DNA of 21,807 nucleotides, taken from positions 1 through 21,807 of the forward strand of contig JBLIOB010000035.1 in the NCBI GenBank assembly GCA_047639575.1, in the 5' to 3' direction. Below are positions 1-8,357 of this stretch, one piece after another (within the stretch, counting starts at the first letter, position 1; each line of letters opens with the position of its first letter). The translations under genes were made by a program, and so were the position numbers. The notes under the pieces are model-generated. The model made no database searches. It was given only the letters and a program-made list of their open reading frames with translations, and was not told the DNA's origin. Source of the DNA: JBLIOB01 sp047639575 (GTDB lineage Bacteria; Bacteroidota; Bacteroidia; Flavobacteriales_D; Parvicellaceae).

Positions 1-882
1 AACACGAGTCGAATCAGTTTCCTGATCATGCCCAGTTAATTTGAATTTCTCATCTGGAAATAATGGAGTTAAGTATTTGAAAGGAACTCTATCTCTTACA
101 AAAGATGGCTCTCTTCCATTAATACTAGTCACTTCTAACAATGGAAAATACTTTTCTCCTTGCTTCGGTGGACGTATGCTTCCATTAACGGTATCACCTG
201 TTTTTAGACCAAATAATTTGATTTGAGATTGAGAAACATAAACATCATCAGGAGAAGCAAGATAATTGTAGTCTGACGACCTTAAAAATCCGTACCCATC
301 AGGCATTGTTTCCAAAACACCTTCGTTATGAATAATTCCGTCAAAGTTATACCCATGCAATTCTGCTGGATCTACCTTTTCTTTTCGTTCCTGAGTGTTG
401 TTTCGATTTTCTCTTGGACCACGATTGTTGTCTCGCTTATCACGGTTGTTGTCCCGTTTCTCACGATTGTCATTTGGCTTTGCCGCATTATCCGTTCCTG
501 ATTTATCATCAGATTTGGACTCATCGTTTTGCCCTTCTTTAGCCGGTGCTTTTTCAGCATTCGGCTTGTTATTTGAAGTTTTCGCTTTATCGTTTTCTTC
601 ACGAGGTTTCCGTGGACGATTGTTTGCAGCTCCGTTAGGGTTAGGCTTTGATGGCTTGTCACCATCTGCCTTTGGCGCTACTGCGTCTTTTACAACAGGC
701 TTAGCAACTGTATCTTTAGCAACTGGCTTAGCAGCTGGTTTTGGTTGGATTGACTGTTCGTCAAGAATTTTATAAATTAAATCTTGCTTTTTGAACTTTT
801 CAATCTTTTTGATATTAAGTTTCTCAGCAATGTCTTTAAGTTCAGTAACTTTCTTTTCGTTTAATTCAAGAATGTCGTACAT
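1..882 (-). CDS. rho: Transcription termination factor Rho, N-terminal 294 residues (cut by window edge)
   Basis: Rho is the hexameric RNA helicase that ends transcription at C-rich, untranslated RNA. The start codon is at 882 on the minus strand and the frame stays open to base 1, so the ATPase domain lies outside the window. Residues 1-43 form the SAP-like Rho N-terminal helical domain. Residues about 45-169 are a low-complexity, disordered insert rich in K, N, D, P and A, with NNRDKRDNNR-type repeats near its end. Residues about 176-255 are the cold-shock-like RNA-binding domain, with GYGFLRS, PDDVYVS and IRPPKQGEKYF, all very close to E. coli Rho. The last visible residues (TPLFPDEKF, then STRV) match the linker into the ATPase core. 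Long N-terminal inserts are typical of Bacteroidota Rho. It is divergent from the DUF4293 gene. Confidence 0.97.
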   Translation of the reverse strand, partial: MYDILELNEKKVTELKDIAEKLNIKKIEKFKKQDLIYKILDEQSIQPKPAAKPVAKDTVAKPVVKDAVAPKADGDKPSKPNPNGAANNRPRKPREENDKAKTSNNKPNAEKAPAKEGQNDESKSDDKSGTDNAAKPNDNREKRDNNRDKRDNNRGPRENRNNTQERKEKVDPAELHGYNFDGIIHNEGVLETMPDGYGFLRSSDYNYLASPDDVYVSQSQIKLFGLKTGDTVNGSIRPPKQGEKYFPLLEVTSINGREPSFVRDRVPFKYLTPLFPDEKFKLTGHDQETDSTRV

Positions 883-946
883 GTAAATATAATATTGTGT
901 TTAAAATCTATATTGAAACTAGATGTTAATTGATTGTGTTTATTAT

Positions 947-965
947 GTCAAATAGAACATTTGAC
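947..965. promoter_or_regulatory. Perfect inverted repeat in the rho/DUF4293 divergent region
   Basis: GTCAAAT (947-953), five bases AGAAC, then ATTTGAC (959-965) form an exact 7-bp inverted repeat. It sits about 65 bp upstream of the rho start and about 145 bp upstream of the DUF4293 gene. The size and short spacer suit a dimeric DNA-binding protein, but no regulator is identified and function is inferred only. Confidence 0.35.
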
Positions 966-1086
966 TGTTTTGAACAATGCAAGTATAAGAATTATATGAA
1001 TAAGACACGATAAGTTATTTGAATTTTATTTTCAACAAAAAAATAGCAAGAACTAATTTTAGGCATGGTGATTTGCTAATGAAGAT

Positions 1087-1094
1087 TATATTTG
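1087..1094 (+). promoter_or_regulatory. Candidate -7 promoter element of the DUF4293 gene
   Basis: TATATTTG is an exact match to the Bacteroidota -7 consensus TAnnTTTG. It lies 15 bp before the ATG at 1110, which would give a very short leader. No TTG lies at the usual 17-21 bp upstream, so only half the promoter is recognisable. Confidence 0.4.
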
Positions 1095-1109
1095 CCAAAA
1101 AAATAATAC

Positions 1110-1577
1110 ATGCTTCAACGAATTCAAACTGTTTACCTACTAGTTGCTTCCATATTATTGTTTCTAACAATTGTAATGGGATTTGCGTCATATTCTTGGG
1201 GTGAAAATCAAGTGATCTTTAGCATAATTGGATTAACCGAAAACCCTTTAGAGGTCAATACATGGTTCCCTTATAAAATTGTTGTACCCCTTATTGCAGC
1301 TATGTGTTTGTTCAGTATTGTTCAGTTCAAAAAGCGAAAACTTCAGTTGACTATCGGTCGGATTGTAATTCTATTATTAGTTGTATTGATTACGTTCGTC
1401 TTCATTGACTTATACACTATAGCAGCTAAACTAGTAGATGCAGATGTTGCAGTATTAATGGAAACTGGATATGGAATGTACCTTCCAGTAGCTGCATTGC
1501 CTTTAGTATTCTTAGCGAATCGAGCTATCAATAAAGATGAAAAATTGATAAAAAGCGTAGATCGACTAAGAGGATAG
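1110..1577 (+). CDS. DUF4293 family membrane protein
   Basis: This is a 155-residue integral membrane protein of the DUF4293 family, which is found in Bacteroidota and has no known function. The sequence starts MLQRIQTVYLL and shows four hydrophobic segments, at about residues 7-29, 48-69, 82-104 and 120-140, with a short charged C-terminal tail. The family commonly sits beside rho in Bacteroidota, as here, where it is divergent from rho with 227 bp between the starts. The next gene on the 3' side is convergent, across a tandem repeat. Family membership is inferred from the N-terminus, the size, the four-helix pattern and the neighbourhood. No catalytic residues are apparent. Confidence 0.85.
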   Translation: MLQRIQTVYLLVASILLFLTIVMGFASYSWGENQVIFSIIGLTENPLEVNTWFPYKIVVPLIAAMCLFSIVQFKKRKLQLTIGRIVILLLVVLITFVFIDLYTIAAKLVDADVAVLMETGYGMYLPVAALPLVFLANRAINKDEKLIKSVDRLRG

Positions 1578-1592
1578 GGGAGGATTTACAAA

Positions 1593-1641
1593 TTAAATCT
1601 TAAATCTAAAATCTAAAATCTAAAATCTAAAATCTAAAATC
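1593..1641. repeat. 7-bp tandem repeat, seven copies
   Basis: Five perfect copies of TAAAATC (1607-1641) are preceded by two variant copies TTAAATC (1593-1606). The array fills the gap between the convergent DUF4293 and phosphoesterase genes, ending 8 bp before the latter's stop codon. It has no dyad symmetry and is not a terminator hairpin. It may vary in copy number between strains by slippage. Confidence 0.9.
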
Positions 1642-1649
1642 GTAATTCG

Positions 1650-2168
1650 TTAGGCTCTATCCCCAAGTTCGATTACTTCCAGATCCTTGATGTTTCCAGC
1701 ATCTAAAGTGAACCTTAATAATGTTTTCACTTTGTGAATTCCGTGTACACCTGCAGCACCAGGATTCATGTACAACATCTTTAATCGTTTATCCATTTGC
1801 ACTTTGCAGATGTGAGAATGGCCGCAAATGAAAAGTTTAGGAGGGTTCTTTGTGATAGCTTCCCTAATTCGATAATCATAAACATATGGTCTTCCTCCAA
1901 TATGAGTTAGCCATACATCAACACCTTCACAGATAAACCGCTCATGAAGTTTAAATTCTCTTCGAATGATATGGTCATCAATATTGCCATAAATAGCCCT
2001 AACTGGTGCAATTTTAGCCAATTCATCGGTGACATCCAGAGATCCAATATCTCCTGCATGCCAAATCTCATCACATGATGTAAAGTACTTTTCTACTTTT
2101 GGATCTAAGTATCCGTGAGTGTCTGATATGAGACCGATTCTTTTCAATGCCTTTTTGAATATGCACAA
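1650..2168 (-). CDS. YfcE/MJ0936-type metallophosphoesterase
   Basis: This is a small calcineurin-like phosphodiesterase of the YfcE/MJ0936 family, a cytoplasmic dinuclear-metal enzyme; its physiological substrate is unknown. The full metal-ligand set is present: DTH (residues 16-18), GD (39-40), GNIDD (61-65), a histidine in LTHIGG (89) and GHSH (116-119), followed by NPG. The 172 residues match the family length. The start is uncertain. The ATG at 2168 gives seven residues (MCIFKKA) not usual in the family. A TTG at 2147 would give the typical N-terminus (M)KRIGLISDTHG and has AAAAAGG just before it. The gene is divergent from truA. Its position beside truA, DUF4293 and rho fits a conserved Bacteroidota neighbourhood. 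Confidence 0.93.
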   Translation of the reverse strand: MCIFKKALKRIGLISDTHGYLDPKVEKYFTSCDEIWHAGDIGSLDVTDELAKIAPVRAIYGNIDDHIIRREFKLHERFICEGVDVWLTHIGGRPYVYDYRIREAITKNPPKLFICGHSHICKVQMDKRLKMLYMNPGAAGVHGIHKVKTLLRFTLDAGNIKDLEVIELGDRA

Positions 2169-2191
2169 AAGAAGTATTTTTTATCCGATTC

Positions 2192-2223
2192 TTGTCGTAA
2201 TTCTTAATTGAAGTTTAATTTTG
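2192..2223 (+). promoter_or_regulatory. Candidate promoter of the truA-ABC exporter operon
   Basis: TTG (2192-2194), a 21-bp spacer and TAATTTTG (2216-2223) match the Bacteroidota -33/-7 promoter. The -7 box ends 5 bp before the preferred truA ATG at 2229, so the transcript would be leaderless or nearly so. The upstream in-frame ATG at 2208 would lie inside this promoter, which argues against its use. Confidence 0.5.
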
Positions 2224-2228
2224 CCATA

Positions 2229-2969
2229 ATGAGGTATTTTGTTGAGTTGGCTTATAATGGAAAAAATTACCACGGGTGGCAGATTCAGCCAAATGCAATT
2301 TCTGTTCAAGAAACCCTCAATAAAGAATTCTCCCAATACTTCCAAGAAGAATTAAGCTTACTAGGATGTGGAAGAACAGATGCTGGGGTTCATGCCAGCC
2401 AGTTCTTTGCGCAATTCGAAATAGAGAATGAAATTGATTTGGATTTAGCCTGCTACAGTTTGAATAACATGATTCCAAAAGACATCTCATTAAAAAGAAT
2501 CTTTCCGGTCGCAGAAGATGCTCATACGAGATTTAGTGCAACAGCCAGAACATACCAATACTTTATTCATTTCAACAAAGACCCTTTCATAGGCGAGACC
2601 TCTTATCGATTCTATCAAAAATTAGATGTTGATGCCATGAATAAGGCATGCGAGACACTGTTTAATTACACCGATTTCACATCATTTTCTAAAATTCATT
2701 CGGAGGCAAAGACAAATAATTGTGACTTAATGCGGGCCGACTGGAAACCTTTTGGCACTGGAATTGTTTTTACCATTCAAGCGGATCGTTTTTTAAGAAA
2801 CATGGTCAGAGCAATTGTGGGAACAATGCTTGATGTTGGCAGGGGTAAGCTTAATGTGGAAGAGATGAAAAAAATTATTGAATTAAAAGATAGAAGTGAA
2901 GCAGGTACTTCCGTCCCTGCCCATGCGCTATTTCTATTTAAAGTTGATTATCCGGAGGATATGGTATGA
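2229..2969 (+). CDS. truA: tRNA pseudouridine synthase A (TruA)
   Basis: TruA converts uridines 38-40 in the tRNA anticodon arm to pseudouridine, in the cytoplasm. The catalytic aspartate is D51 in the motif GRTDAGVHA (residues 48-56). Other family marks are the N-terminal RYFVELAYNGKNYHGWQ, a TYQYFIH strand and the C-terminal FLRNMVRAIVGTM motif. The length of 246 residues is normal. The start at 2229 was chosen over the in-frame ATG at 2208 because homologues begin at MRYF-type sequence and because a promoter-like -7 box covers 2216-2223. The stop overlaps the start of the ABC exporter (ATGA at 2966-2969), so the two are translationally coupled. The pairing probably reflects conserved order rather than shared function. 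Confidence 0.97.
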   Translation: MRYFVELAYNGKNYHGWQIQPNAISVQETLNKEFSQYFQEELSLLGCGRTDAGVHASQFFAQFEIENEIDLDLACYSLNNMIPKDISLKRIFPVAEDAHTRFSATARTYQYFIHFNKDPFIGETSYRFYQKLDVDAMNKACETLFNYTDFTSFSKIHSEAKTNNCDLMRADWKPFGTGIVFTIQADRFLRNMVRAIVGTMLDVGRGKLNVEEMKKIIELKDRSEAGTSVPAHALFLFKVDYPEDMV

Positions 2970-4753
2970 GTTCAGTTTCTGGTAAAGCATTCGACTTAAA
3001 GTTGTTTAGACGGGTACTGTCTTATGCTAAACCGTACAAGGGACTTTTTATACTGTCCCTCGTTTTAACCGTAATTAGGGGAGTTTTAGTACCAATTAGA
3101 ATTATTTTAATGGCGGATATGGTTGGCGACTATGTTCAAGGTGCGGATAAACAGGGGCCGTTAAATGAATTATTTGTTAAGGCTGCGGTTCTTTTGGGTT
3201 TACTAGTTTTAGAAGCCGTTTTACAATTTGTGATAACCTATATGTCCAACATAATTGGACAAAACGTAATTCGTGATTTGAGAATTCAACTTTTCAAAAA
3301 AATCACAGAATTTAGATTAAAGTATTTTGATCAAAACCCAATTGGAAGATTAGTGACCAGAGCTGTTTCTGATATTGAAACTGTTGCTGATGTATTCTCT
3401 CAAGGCATTTTAACGATAACAGCAGATTTATTGACGTTGATTGTCGTTATGTTGGCTATGATCTGGTATGATTGGCAATTCGCTATTGCCGCGTTGCTAC
3501 CAATTCCTATTGTGGTTTGGGCGACTTCTATTTTTAAAAAGAAAATAAAATCCGCATTCACCGATGTCAGAACTGAAGTTTCTAATTTGAATACTTATAC
3601 TCAGGAGCATATTACGGGTATGAAAATTGTGCAAATATTTAATCGTGAGAAAAAAGAGGCTGAGACATTTAACGAAATTAATAAGCGGCATCGGAAAGCT
3701 CATATTAAATCAGTTTGGGCATTTTCTGTTTTTTTACCGGTCGTTGAAATTATTGGCGCTCTCTCCTTAGGTTTGATCATTTTATTTACAATTTTTAAAG
3801 TTGGCAATGGTGTTACGGATGCAAGAGTTTTAGCGCAAAGTTTTACGGCATTTGTCTTGTTCAATGCGAGCATGTATCGACCCATTCGAATGCTGGCTGA
3901 TAGATTCAATACGCTTCAAATGGGGATGGTCGGTTCAGATAGAGTGTTCAAGGTGCTTGATACTGAATCGTATGTAGTTAACACCAATCGTATTTCTTCA
4001 GCAACGTTTGATGGTGCAATTAATTTTAAAAATGTTCGGTTTGCTTATAATGAACCAGAATGGGTGTTAAAGGACGTGTCGTTTGAGGTGAAAGCAGGAG
4101 AAACGGTAGCTTTCGTTGGGGCAACAGGAGCTGGTAAAACATCTATAATTAGTTTGCTAAGTCGATTTTACGAATTTCAAAAAGGTGATATTTTAATTGA
4201 TGGAGAAAGTATCAGGGATTACAGTTTAGAAGCAATAAGAGAGAACATTGCTCTGGTGCTGCAGGACGTCTTTTTGTTTTCAGATTCTATCATAAATAAT
4301 ATTACGCTCAATAATCCAAAAATATCAAGACAGGAAGTAATTGACGCAGCCAAACATGTTGGAGCTCATGACTTTATAATGCGATTGCCAGGTAATTATG
4401 ATTTCGATGTGAAAGAGCGTGGAGGTACGCTTTCAGTAGGGCAGAGGCAGTTAATATCATTTATAAGAGCATATGTATATAAGCCAAAACTTCTTATTCT
4501 AGACGAGGCTACTTCATCCATTGATACAGAATCTGAATTGATCATCCAGAAAGCTATTGAAAAGCTCACAGAAAACTGCACCTCAATTGTAATCGCTCAT
4601 CGACTTTCCACAATTCAGAAAAGTGATAGAATCATTGTCTTAGATAAAGGTGAGATTGTTGAACAAGGAAATCATCATGAATTATTGAAATTAGAAGAAG
4701 GACATTATAAGAAGCTCCATGATCTCCAATTTAAGGAAGTTACATATAGTTAA
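2966..4753 (+). CDS. ABC exporter half-transporter (membrane domain plus ATPase)
   Basis: This is a 595-residue half-transporter of the MsbA/MdlB-like type IV exporter class, expected to act as a homo- or heterodimer in the inner membrane. Residues about 20-330 form the six-helix transmembrane domain. The C-terminal ATPase carries Walker A GATGAGKT (385-392), the Q-loop in ALVLQDVFLF, signature LSVGQ (489-493), Walker B ending in LDEA (D513, E514) and the H-loop histidine H545 in IAHR. All catalytic residues are present. The substrate cannot be read from the sequence; lipid, peptide or drug export are all possible. It overlaps truA by ATGA and is followed by a short hairpin, so it is probably the last gene of the operon. 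Confidence 0.95.
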   Translation: MSSVSGKAFDLKLFRRVLSYAKPYKGLFILSLVLTVIRGVLVPIRIILMADMVGDYVQGADKQGPLNELFVKAAVLLGLLVLEAVLQFVITYMSNIIGQNVIRDLRIQLFKKITEFRLKYFDQNPIGRLVTRAVSDIETVADVFSQGILTITADLLTLIVVMLAMIWYDWQFAIAALLPIPIVVWATSIFKKKIKSAFTDVRTEVSNLNTYTQEHITGMKIVQIFNREKKEAETFNEINKRHRKAHIKSVWAFSVFLPVVEIIGALSLGLIILFTIFKVGNGVTDARVLAQSFTAFVLFNASMYRPIRMLADRFNTLQMGMVGSDRVFKVLDTESYVVNTNRISSATFDGAINFKNVRFAYNEPEWVLKDVSFEVKAGETVAFVGATGAGKTSIISLLSRFYEFQKGDILIDGESIRDYSLEAIRENIALVLQDVFLFSDSIINNITLNNPKISRQEVIDAAKHVGAHDFIMRLPGNYDFDVKERGGTLSVGQRQLISFIRAYVYKPKLLILDEATSSIDTESELIIQKAIEKLTENCTSIVIAHRLSTIQKSDRIIVLDKGEIVEQGNHHELLKLEEGHYKKLHDLQFKEVTYS

Positions 4754-4765
4754 CATTCCAATATT

Positions 4766-4785
4766 ATCCGCTGATACGTGCGGAT
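4766..4785 (+). terminator. Weak hairpin after the ABC exporter gene
   Basis: ATCCGC (4766-4771) and GCGGAT (4780-4785) pair perfectly around an 8-base loop, 12 bp after the stop codon. A run of six T begins about 8 bases later. The short stem and displaced T-run make it a weak intrinsic terminator at best. Confidence 0.4.
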
Positions 4786-4833
4786 TTCAATAGTTTTTTA
4801 CCGACTTTTATTTTCATAACCACATTCAGAAAT

Positions 4834-7800
4834 ATGAAAATATTGAACGCCAATACGCTAAAACCATTTAGAACTGTATTTATGTTGATAATGTTAGCCC
4901 TGTTTGGGGTTAATGTTAATGCACAAGATACAGTCGAAGTTCAAACAATGACATGGGATTCGACAGCAAGGGATTATGTTTTTACATTTCCTGATGTACC
5001 CGCAGAAACGTACGAGAAAATATTAATGCTCTATAATATTCGTTGTAAAAATGCATTGGTTTCCACCGGTACTGCTACGAATTTAGGATGTGGAGAATGG
5101 GATTATAGTTGTAACACATACATTACAGATTCAAGCAAGACTGATTCTTTACTTGCTACAGCTCCAGATTATGTTGTTTCTGGTTTTGGTGATTCAACTT
5201 ATAATTATTCTACGTCTCCAACCTACACTTACTATCAATCAGATCAAACGGATGTTACTTATACCGGAACTACATCAGAAGTTATTGCTTCTTTAGGGTT
5301 GGGTGCTGCTAATTCCCCTTATCCATTTGACGTGTCAACTGGATTATCACGAGTACAATATCTAATTGAGGCAAGTGAATTAATCGGTGGAGGAATTGCT
5401 GCTGGAGATTTAACTGGACTAAAATTGGACTTATCTACTGTTGGTTCGAACATCAATAATTTAAGAATCAATCTTAAGGAGACTGTCAAAACAAATCTAC
5501 ACCCTGATACGCTGGAGCTTTCTGGCTTTTCAAACGTATATTATTTCAATACTGCCTTTAGTGGAGTAGGACAGCATCAGTTCAACTTTAGCAGCAACTT
5601 TACTTGGGATGGAGTTTCAAACGTGATAATAGAATTCACTTTTGATTCTTCCACCGGGACTAATTCGGTAGTCACCGCAGATAACTATGGAACAAGTGGA
5701 GTAGGAGTTGTTAGTAATAACTTGGATTATTATTTAGATTTTAATGGTGGGCAAATGGTTAATGTAGCAGCACCAATGACTACTATATCCAACGAGATTA
5801 CTATTTCAATGTGGAGCTATGGAGACACTGCTACAATGCCAACAAATTCAACCATGTTCGAAGGGAAAGATGCTTCAAATAATCGTCAAGCAAATGTTCA
5901 TTTACCTTGGAGTAACTCAAGAATCTATTGGGATTGTGGTTATAGCGGTGGATATGATAGAATTGACAAAGCGGCTTCACCGTCTGAAATAGAAGGCAAA
6001 TGGAACCACTGGGCATTTACTAAGAATACGGCCACAGGTTCAATGAAAATATATCTAAATGGAGTTCTTTGGCATTCAGGATCTGGCAAGACTAAAGCAA
6101 TCGATATTCAGGACTTTAATATTGGTGGAGCTATAACGAGTTCAACGCTTAAGTTTTTTGGAAAATTAGATGAGGTAAGAATTTGGGATGTAGAATTAAC
6201 TCAGGCCGAGATTGAAGAATGGATGTACAAATCTGTTGATGCTTCACATCCAAGCTTTGCCAATTTAGTTTCCTATCATAAATTTAATGATGGTACAGGA
6301 ACAACTACCACCGATGAAACTGGCTTTGCAAATGGAACGTTCGTAAGTACTCCTTTCTGGAGACTTAAATCGGGAAAAGAATTGTTCATGGACTTTTCTC
6401 AATTAAATGATCGTCCTCAAATAGATGTACTTCAAGGAGTATACACTACAACCGCAATAACAACTACCGTTTTAGATTCACTTCAAAATATGCCGAATAC
6501 TATCGATGCATATTCGGTAATAGGTACAGACTTAAACTTGGATTCTACATTTACCCTATGGGAATCAGGATATGTGTATGTATATGACGAGACTGGCGCT
6601 CTAGTTGATAGTGTTTTAATTGGTACAGACGGATCGATTAACATTGGAACTTTGAATTATTTCAATAAGTATCCGATGAAATTTGAAATTATGTCCTTAG
6701 TTACTCCATACGGTATTGGGCTAGATCTGGGAATTGAGGGTAAAACATTCACATTTGATGTGACTGATTTCACACCAATTTTGAAAGGGCCTAAGAGAAT
6801 GACGATGGAAAGAGGCGGTCAAAATCAAGAGGAAATGGATATTAAATTCCTTTACATTAAAGGAACGCCTCCTCGAGATGTTATCGACATTCAACAAATA
6901 TGGCCAGTATCTAAACCAAGCTACATATCCATTATGGCAGACGATATTTACGAGCCTAGGATGGTAGCAACTGATCCAACGGCTTCCATGTTTGATGTAA
7001 GAACTGTGATAACTGGGCATGGTCAAGAAGGAGAGTTTATTCCTAGAAATCATTTTGTAAATGCAGCTGGCGGTCCGGACGAGTCGTTCTGGCAAGTTTG
7101 GAAAGAGTGTGCTGGAAATCCAATTCCTGGTCAAGGTGGAACTTGGATCTACGATAGAGCTGGATGGTGTCCGGGAATGGAGTCTGATTTGAAAAGAACA
7201 GATATTTCTAGCTTGGTAACTCCTGGTACTGATATACAGATTGATTATGGAGTTGTGACGGCATCAGGTTCTAGTAACTATATCGTCAACAATCAGTTGG
7301 TTAGTTATGGTGCACCAAACTTTGCGTTAGATGCAACCGTACTAGACGTGCAAAAGCCTTCTCTGAAAGTAGAGCATGAGAAATACAATCCTATTTGTTC
7401 TCAGCCTGTAGTTGTTATTCAGAATACGGGATCCACAACATTAACTTCTTTAACGATTGATTATAGTGTAGAAGGCGGTACAGTTGAAACATTTAATTGG
7501 ACGGGTTCTTTGGACTTTTTAGAAAGTGAAGAAGTAGTTCTTCCGACAGTAGCTCCGGCTTTTTGGGATACTACAGGAACAAGCACCACATTCTTAGCAA
7601 CAGTTTCAGCTCCTAATGGCGGAACTGACGCATATCCAGATAATGATTCTTACCGATCAGAATTTACTCCTCACCCTGTGTATTCAGGAGAGATGCATTT
7701 GTTATACAGAATGAACACCTATGCGCATGAGAATTCATTTGAAATCTACGATGAGACAGGATCTGTAGTGTATGCTAAAGCTGGTTTAGCTCCAGGCACC

Positions 7801-8301
7801 TATGCAGATACTGTATTTCTTGCAGCAGGATGTTATAAGATTAAATACATTGATACAGTTAGCACATCTACTCCTAATAGTGGGAATGATGGAATTAGCT
7901 GGTGGGCAAATTCATATCAGGGCATCGGTTATTTCAGAATGAGAGTTAATGGAACCTATGTTTTACTTGCAGATCCTGATTTTGGCTCTTTCTTTGAGCA
8001 TAGCTTTTATATTGATAATGCGAACACCATCCATGAAAATGAAGAGACAAGAACATTGTCCATTTATCCAAATCCAACTTCGGGAGATCTTAACGTCAAC
8101 TTTTACGGATTTGAGAATGACTTAATTCATGTTCAAGTGTTGAATGAATCAGGTAAGTTAGTGAAGACGGAGTACTTCGTAAATGATCGGTCAAATTTGA
8201 ATAAAAAGCAAATTAACACGGACGATCTAAGCGCTGGAATTTACTTTATTCGACTAATAGATAAGGACATTGTTAGACTTTCCAAGTTCGTTAAGCAATA
8301 G
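4834..8301 (+). CDS. Secreted PNGase F-like amidase with LamG insertion and type IX sorting domain
   Basis: This is a predicted extracellular peptide-N-glycosidase, which would release N-glycans from asparagine. It has a signal peptide (residues 1-31, ending VNAQ). The start of the N-glycanase fold includes GCGEWD, where D90 aligns with PNGase F D60. The fold breaks off shortly after and resumes at about residue 630 (TFTFDVTDF). E659 then aligns with E118 and E734 with E206, so all three acidic active-site residues are kept. The C-terminal motif TWIYDRAGWCPG (about 770-781) is also conserved. The insertion holds a beta-rich segment common in Bacteroidota surface proteins (about 100-290) and a LamG/concanavalin A-like domain (about 297-475). 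Residues 1076-1155 (SIYPNPTSGDL onward, ending in K) are a type A Por sorting domain, so the protein should cross the outer membrane by the type IX system. It appears to be a single-gene unit. Alignment was by eye; activity is inferred. Confidence 0.88.
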   Translation: MKILNANTLKPFRTVFMLIMLALFGVNVNAQDTVEVQTMTWDSTARDYVFTFPDVPAETYEKILMLYNIRCKNALVSTGTATNLGCGEWDYSCNTYITDSSKTDSLLATAPDYVVSGFGDSTYNYSTSPTYTYYQSDQTDVTYTGTTSEVIASLGLGAANSPYPFDVSTGLSRVQYLIEASELIGGGIAAGDLTGLKLDLSTVGSNINNLRINLKETVKTNLHPDTLELSGFSNVYYFNTAFSGVGQHQFNFSSNFTWDGVSNVIIEFTFDSSTGTNSVVTADNYGTSGVGVVSNNLDYYLDFNGGQMVNVAAPMTTISNEITISMWSYGDTATMPTNSTMFEGKDASNNRQANVHLPWSNSRIYWDCGYSGGYDRIDKAASPSEIEGKWNHWAFTKNTATGSMKIYLNGVLWHSGSGKTKAIDIQDFNIGGAITSSTLKFFGKLDEVRIWDVELTQAEIEEWMYKSVDASHPSFANLVSYHKFNDGTGTTTTDETGFANGTFVSTPFWRLKSGKELFMDFSQLNDRPQIDVLQGVYTTTAITTTVLDSLQNMPNTIDAYSVIGTDLNLDSTFTLWESGYVYVYDETGALVDSVLIGTDGSINIGTLNYFNKYPMKFEIMSLVTPYGIGLDLGIEGKTFTFDVTDFTPILKGPKRMTMERGGQNQEEMDIKFLYIKGTPPRDVIDIQQIWPVSKPSYISIMADDIYEPRMVATDPTASMFDVRTVITGHGQEGEFIPRNHFVNAAGGPDESFWQVWKECAGNPIPGQGGTWIYDRAGWCPGMESDLKRTDISSLVTPGTDIQIDYGVVTASGSSNYIVNNQLVSYGAPNFALDATVLDVQKPSLKVEHEKYNPICSQPVVVIQNTGSTTLTSLTIDYSVEGGTVETFNWTGSLDFLESEEVVLPTVAPAFWDTTGTSTTFLATVSAPNGGTDAYPDNDSYRSEFTPHPVYSGEMHLLYRMNTYAHENSFEIYDETGSVVYAKAGLAPGTYADTVFLAAGCYKIKYIDTVSTSTPNSGNDGISWWANSYQGIGYFRMRVNGTYVLLADPDFGSFFEHSFYIDNANTIHENEETRTLSIYPNPTSGDLNVNFYGFENDLIHVQVLNESGKLVKTEYFVNDRSNLNKKQINTDDLSAGIYFIRLIDKDIVRLSKFVKQ

Positions 8302-8316
8302 CTGCCTATTTTAAAT

Positions 8317-8324
8317 TAATTTTG
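8317..8324 (+). promoter_or_regulatory. Candidate -7 element directly before the terminator
   Basis: TAATTTTG matches TAnnTTTG exactly and abuts the terminator stem that starts at 8325. A start point a few bases downstream would fall in the left arm of that stem, leaving a leader of about 28 bases for the paraoxonase-like gene and a broken hairpin in its mRNA. No TTG is present at the usual upstream distance. Confidence 0.35.
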
Positions 8325-8357
8325 ACCCGATTCTACAACAGTGGAATCGGGTTTTTT
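8325..8357 (+). terminator. Intrinsic terminator after the PNGase F-like gene
   Basis: ACCCGATTC (8325-8333) pairs perfectly over 9 bp with GAATCGGGT (8344-8352) around a 10-base loop, and six T follow (8352-8357). The T-run touches the ATG of the next gene at 8358, so the terminator occupies the place where a ribosome binding site would be. Confidence 0.9.

Noticed and set aside
395..775. Open frame of 126 codons on the plus strand
   Set aside because: It is the complement of the low-complexity rho insert; the S, L, F and R-rich protein is an artefact of that composition.
1593..1641. CRISPR array
   Set aside because: The unit is 7 bp with no spacers; it is a simple tandem repeat.
6721..7134. 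Open frame of 137 codons on the minus strand
   Set aside because: It lies wholly within the PNGase F-like gene, whose frame shows clear domains and catalytic motifs; the antisense product has none.
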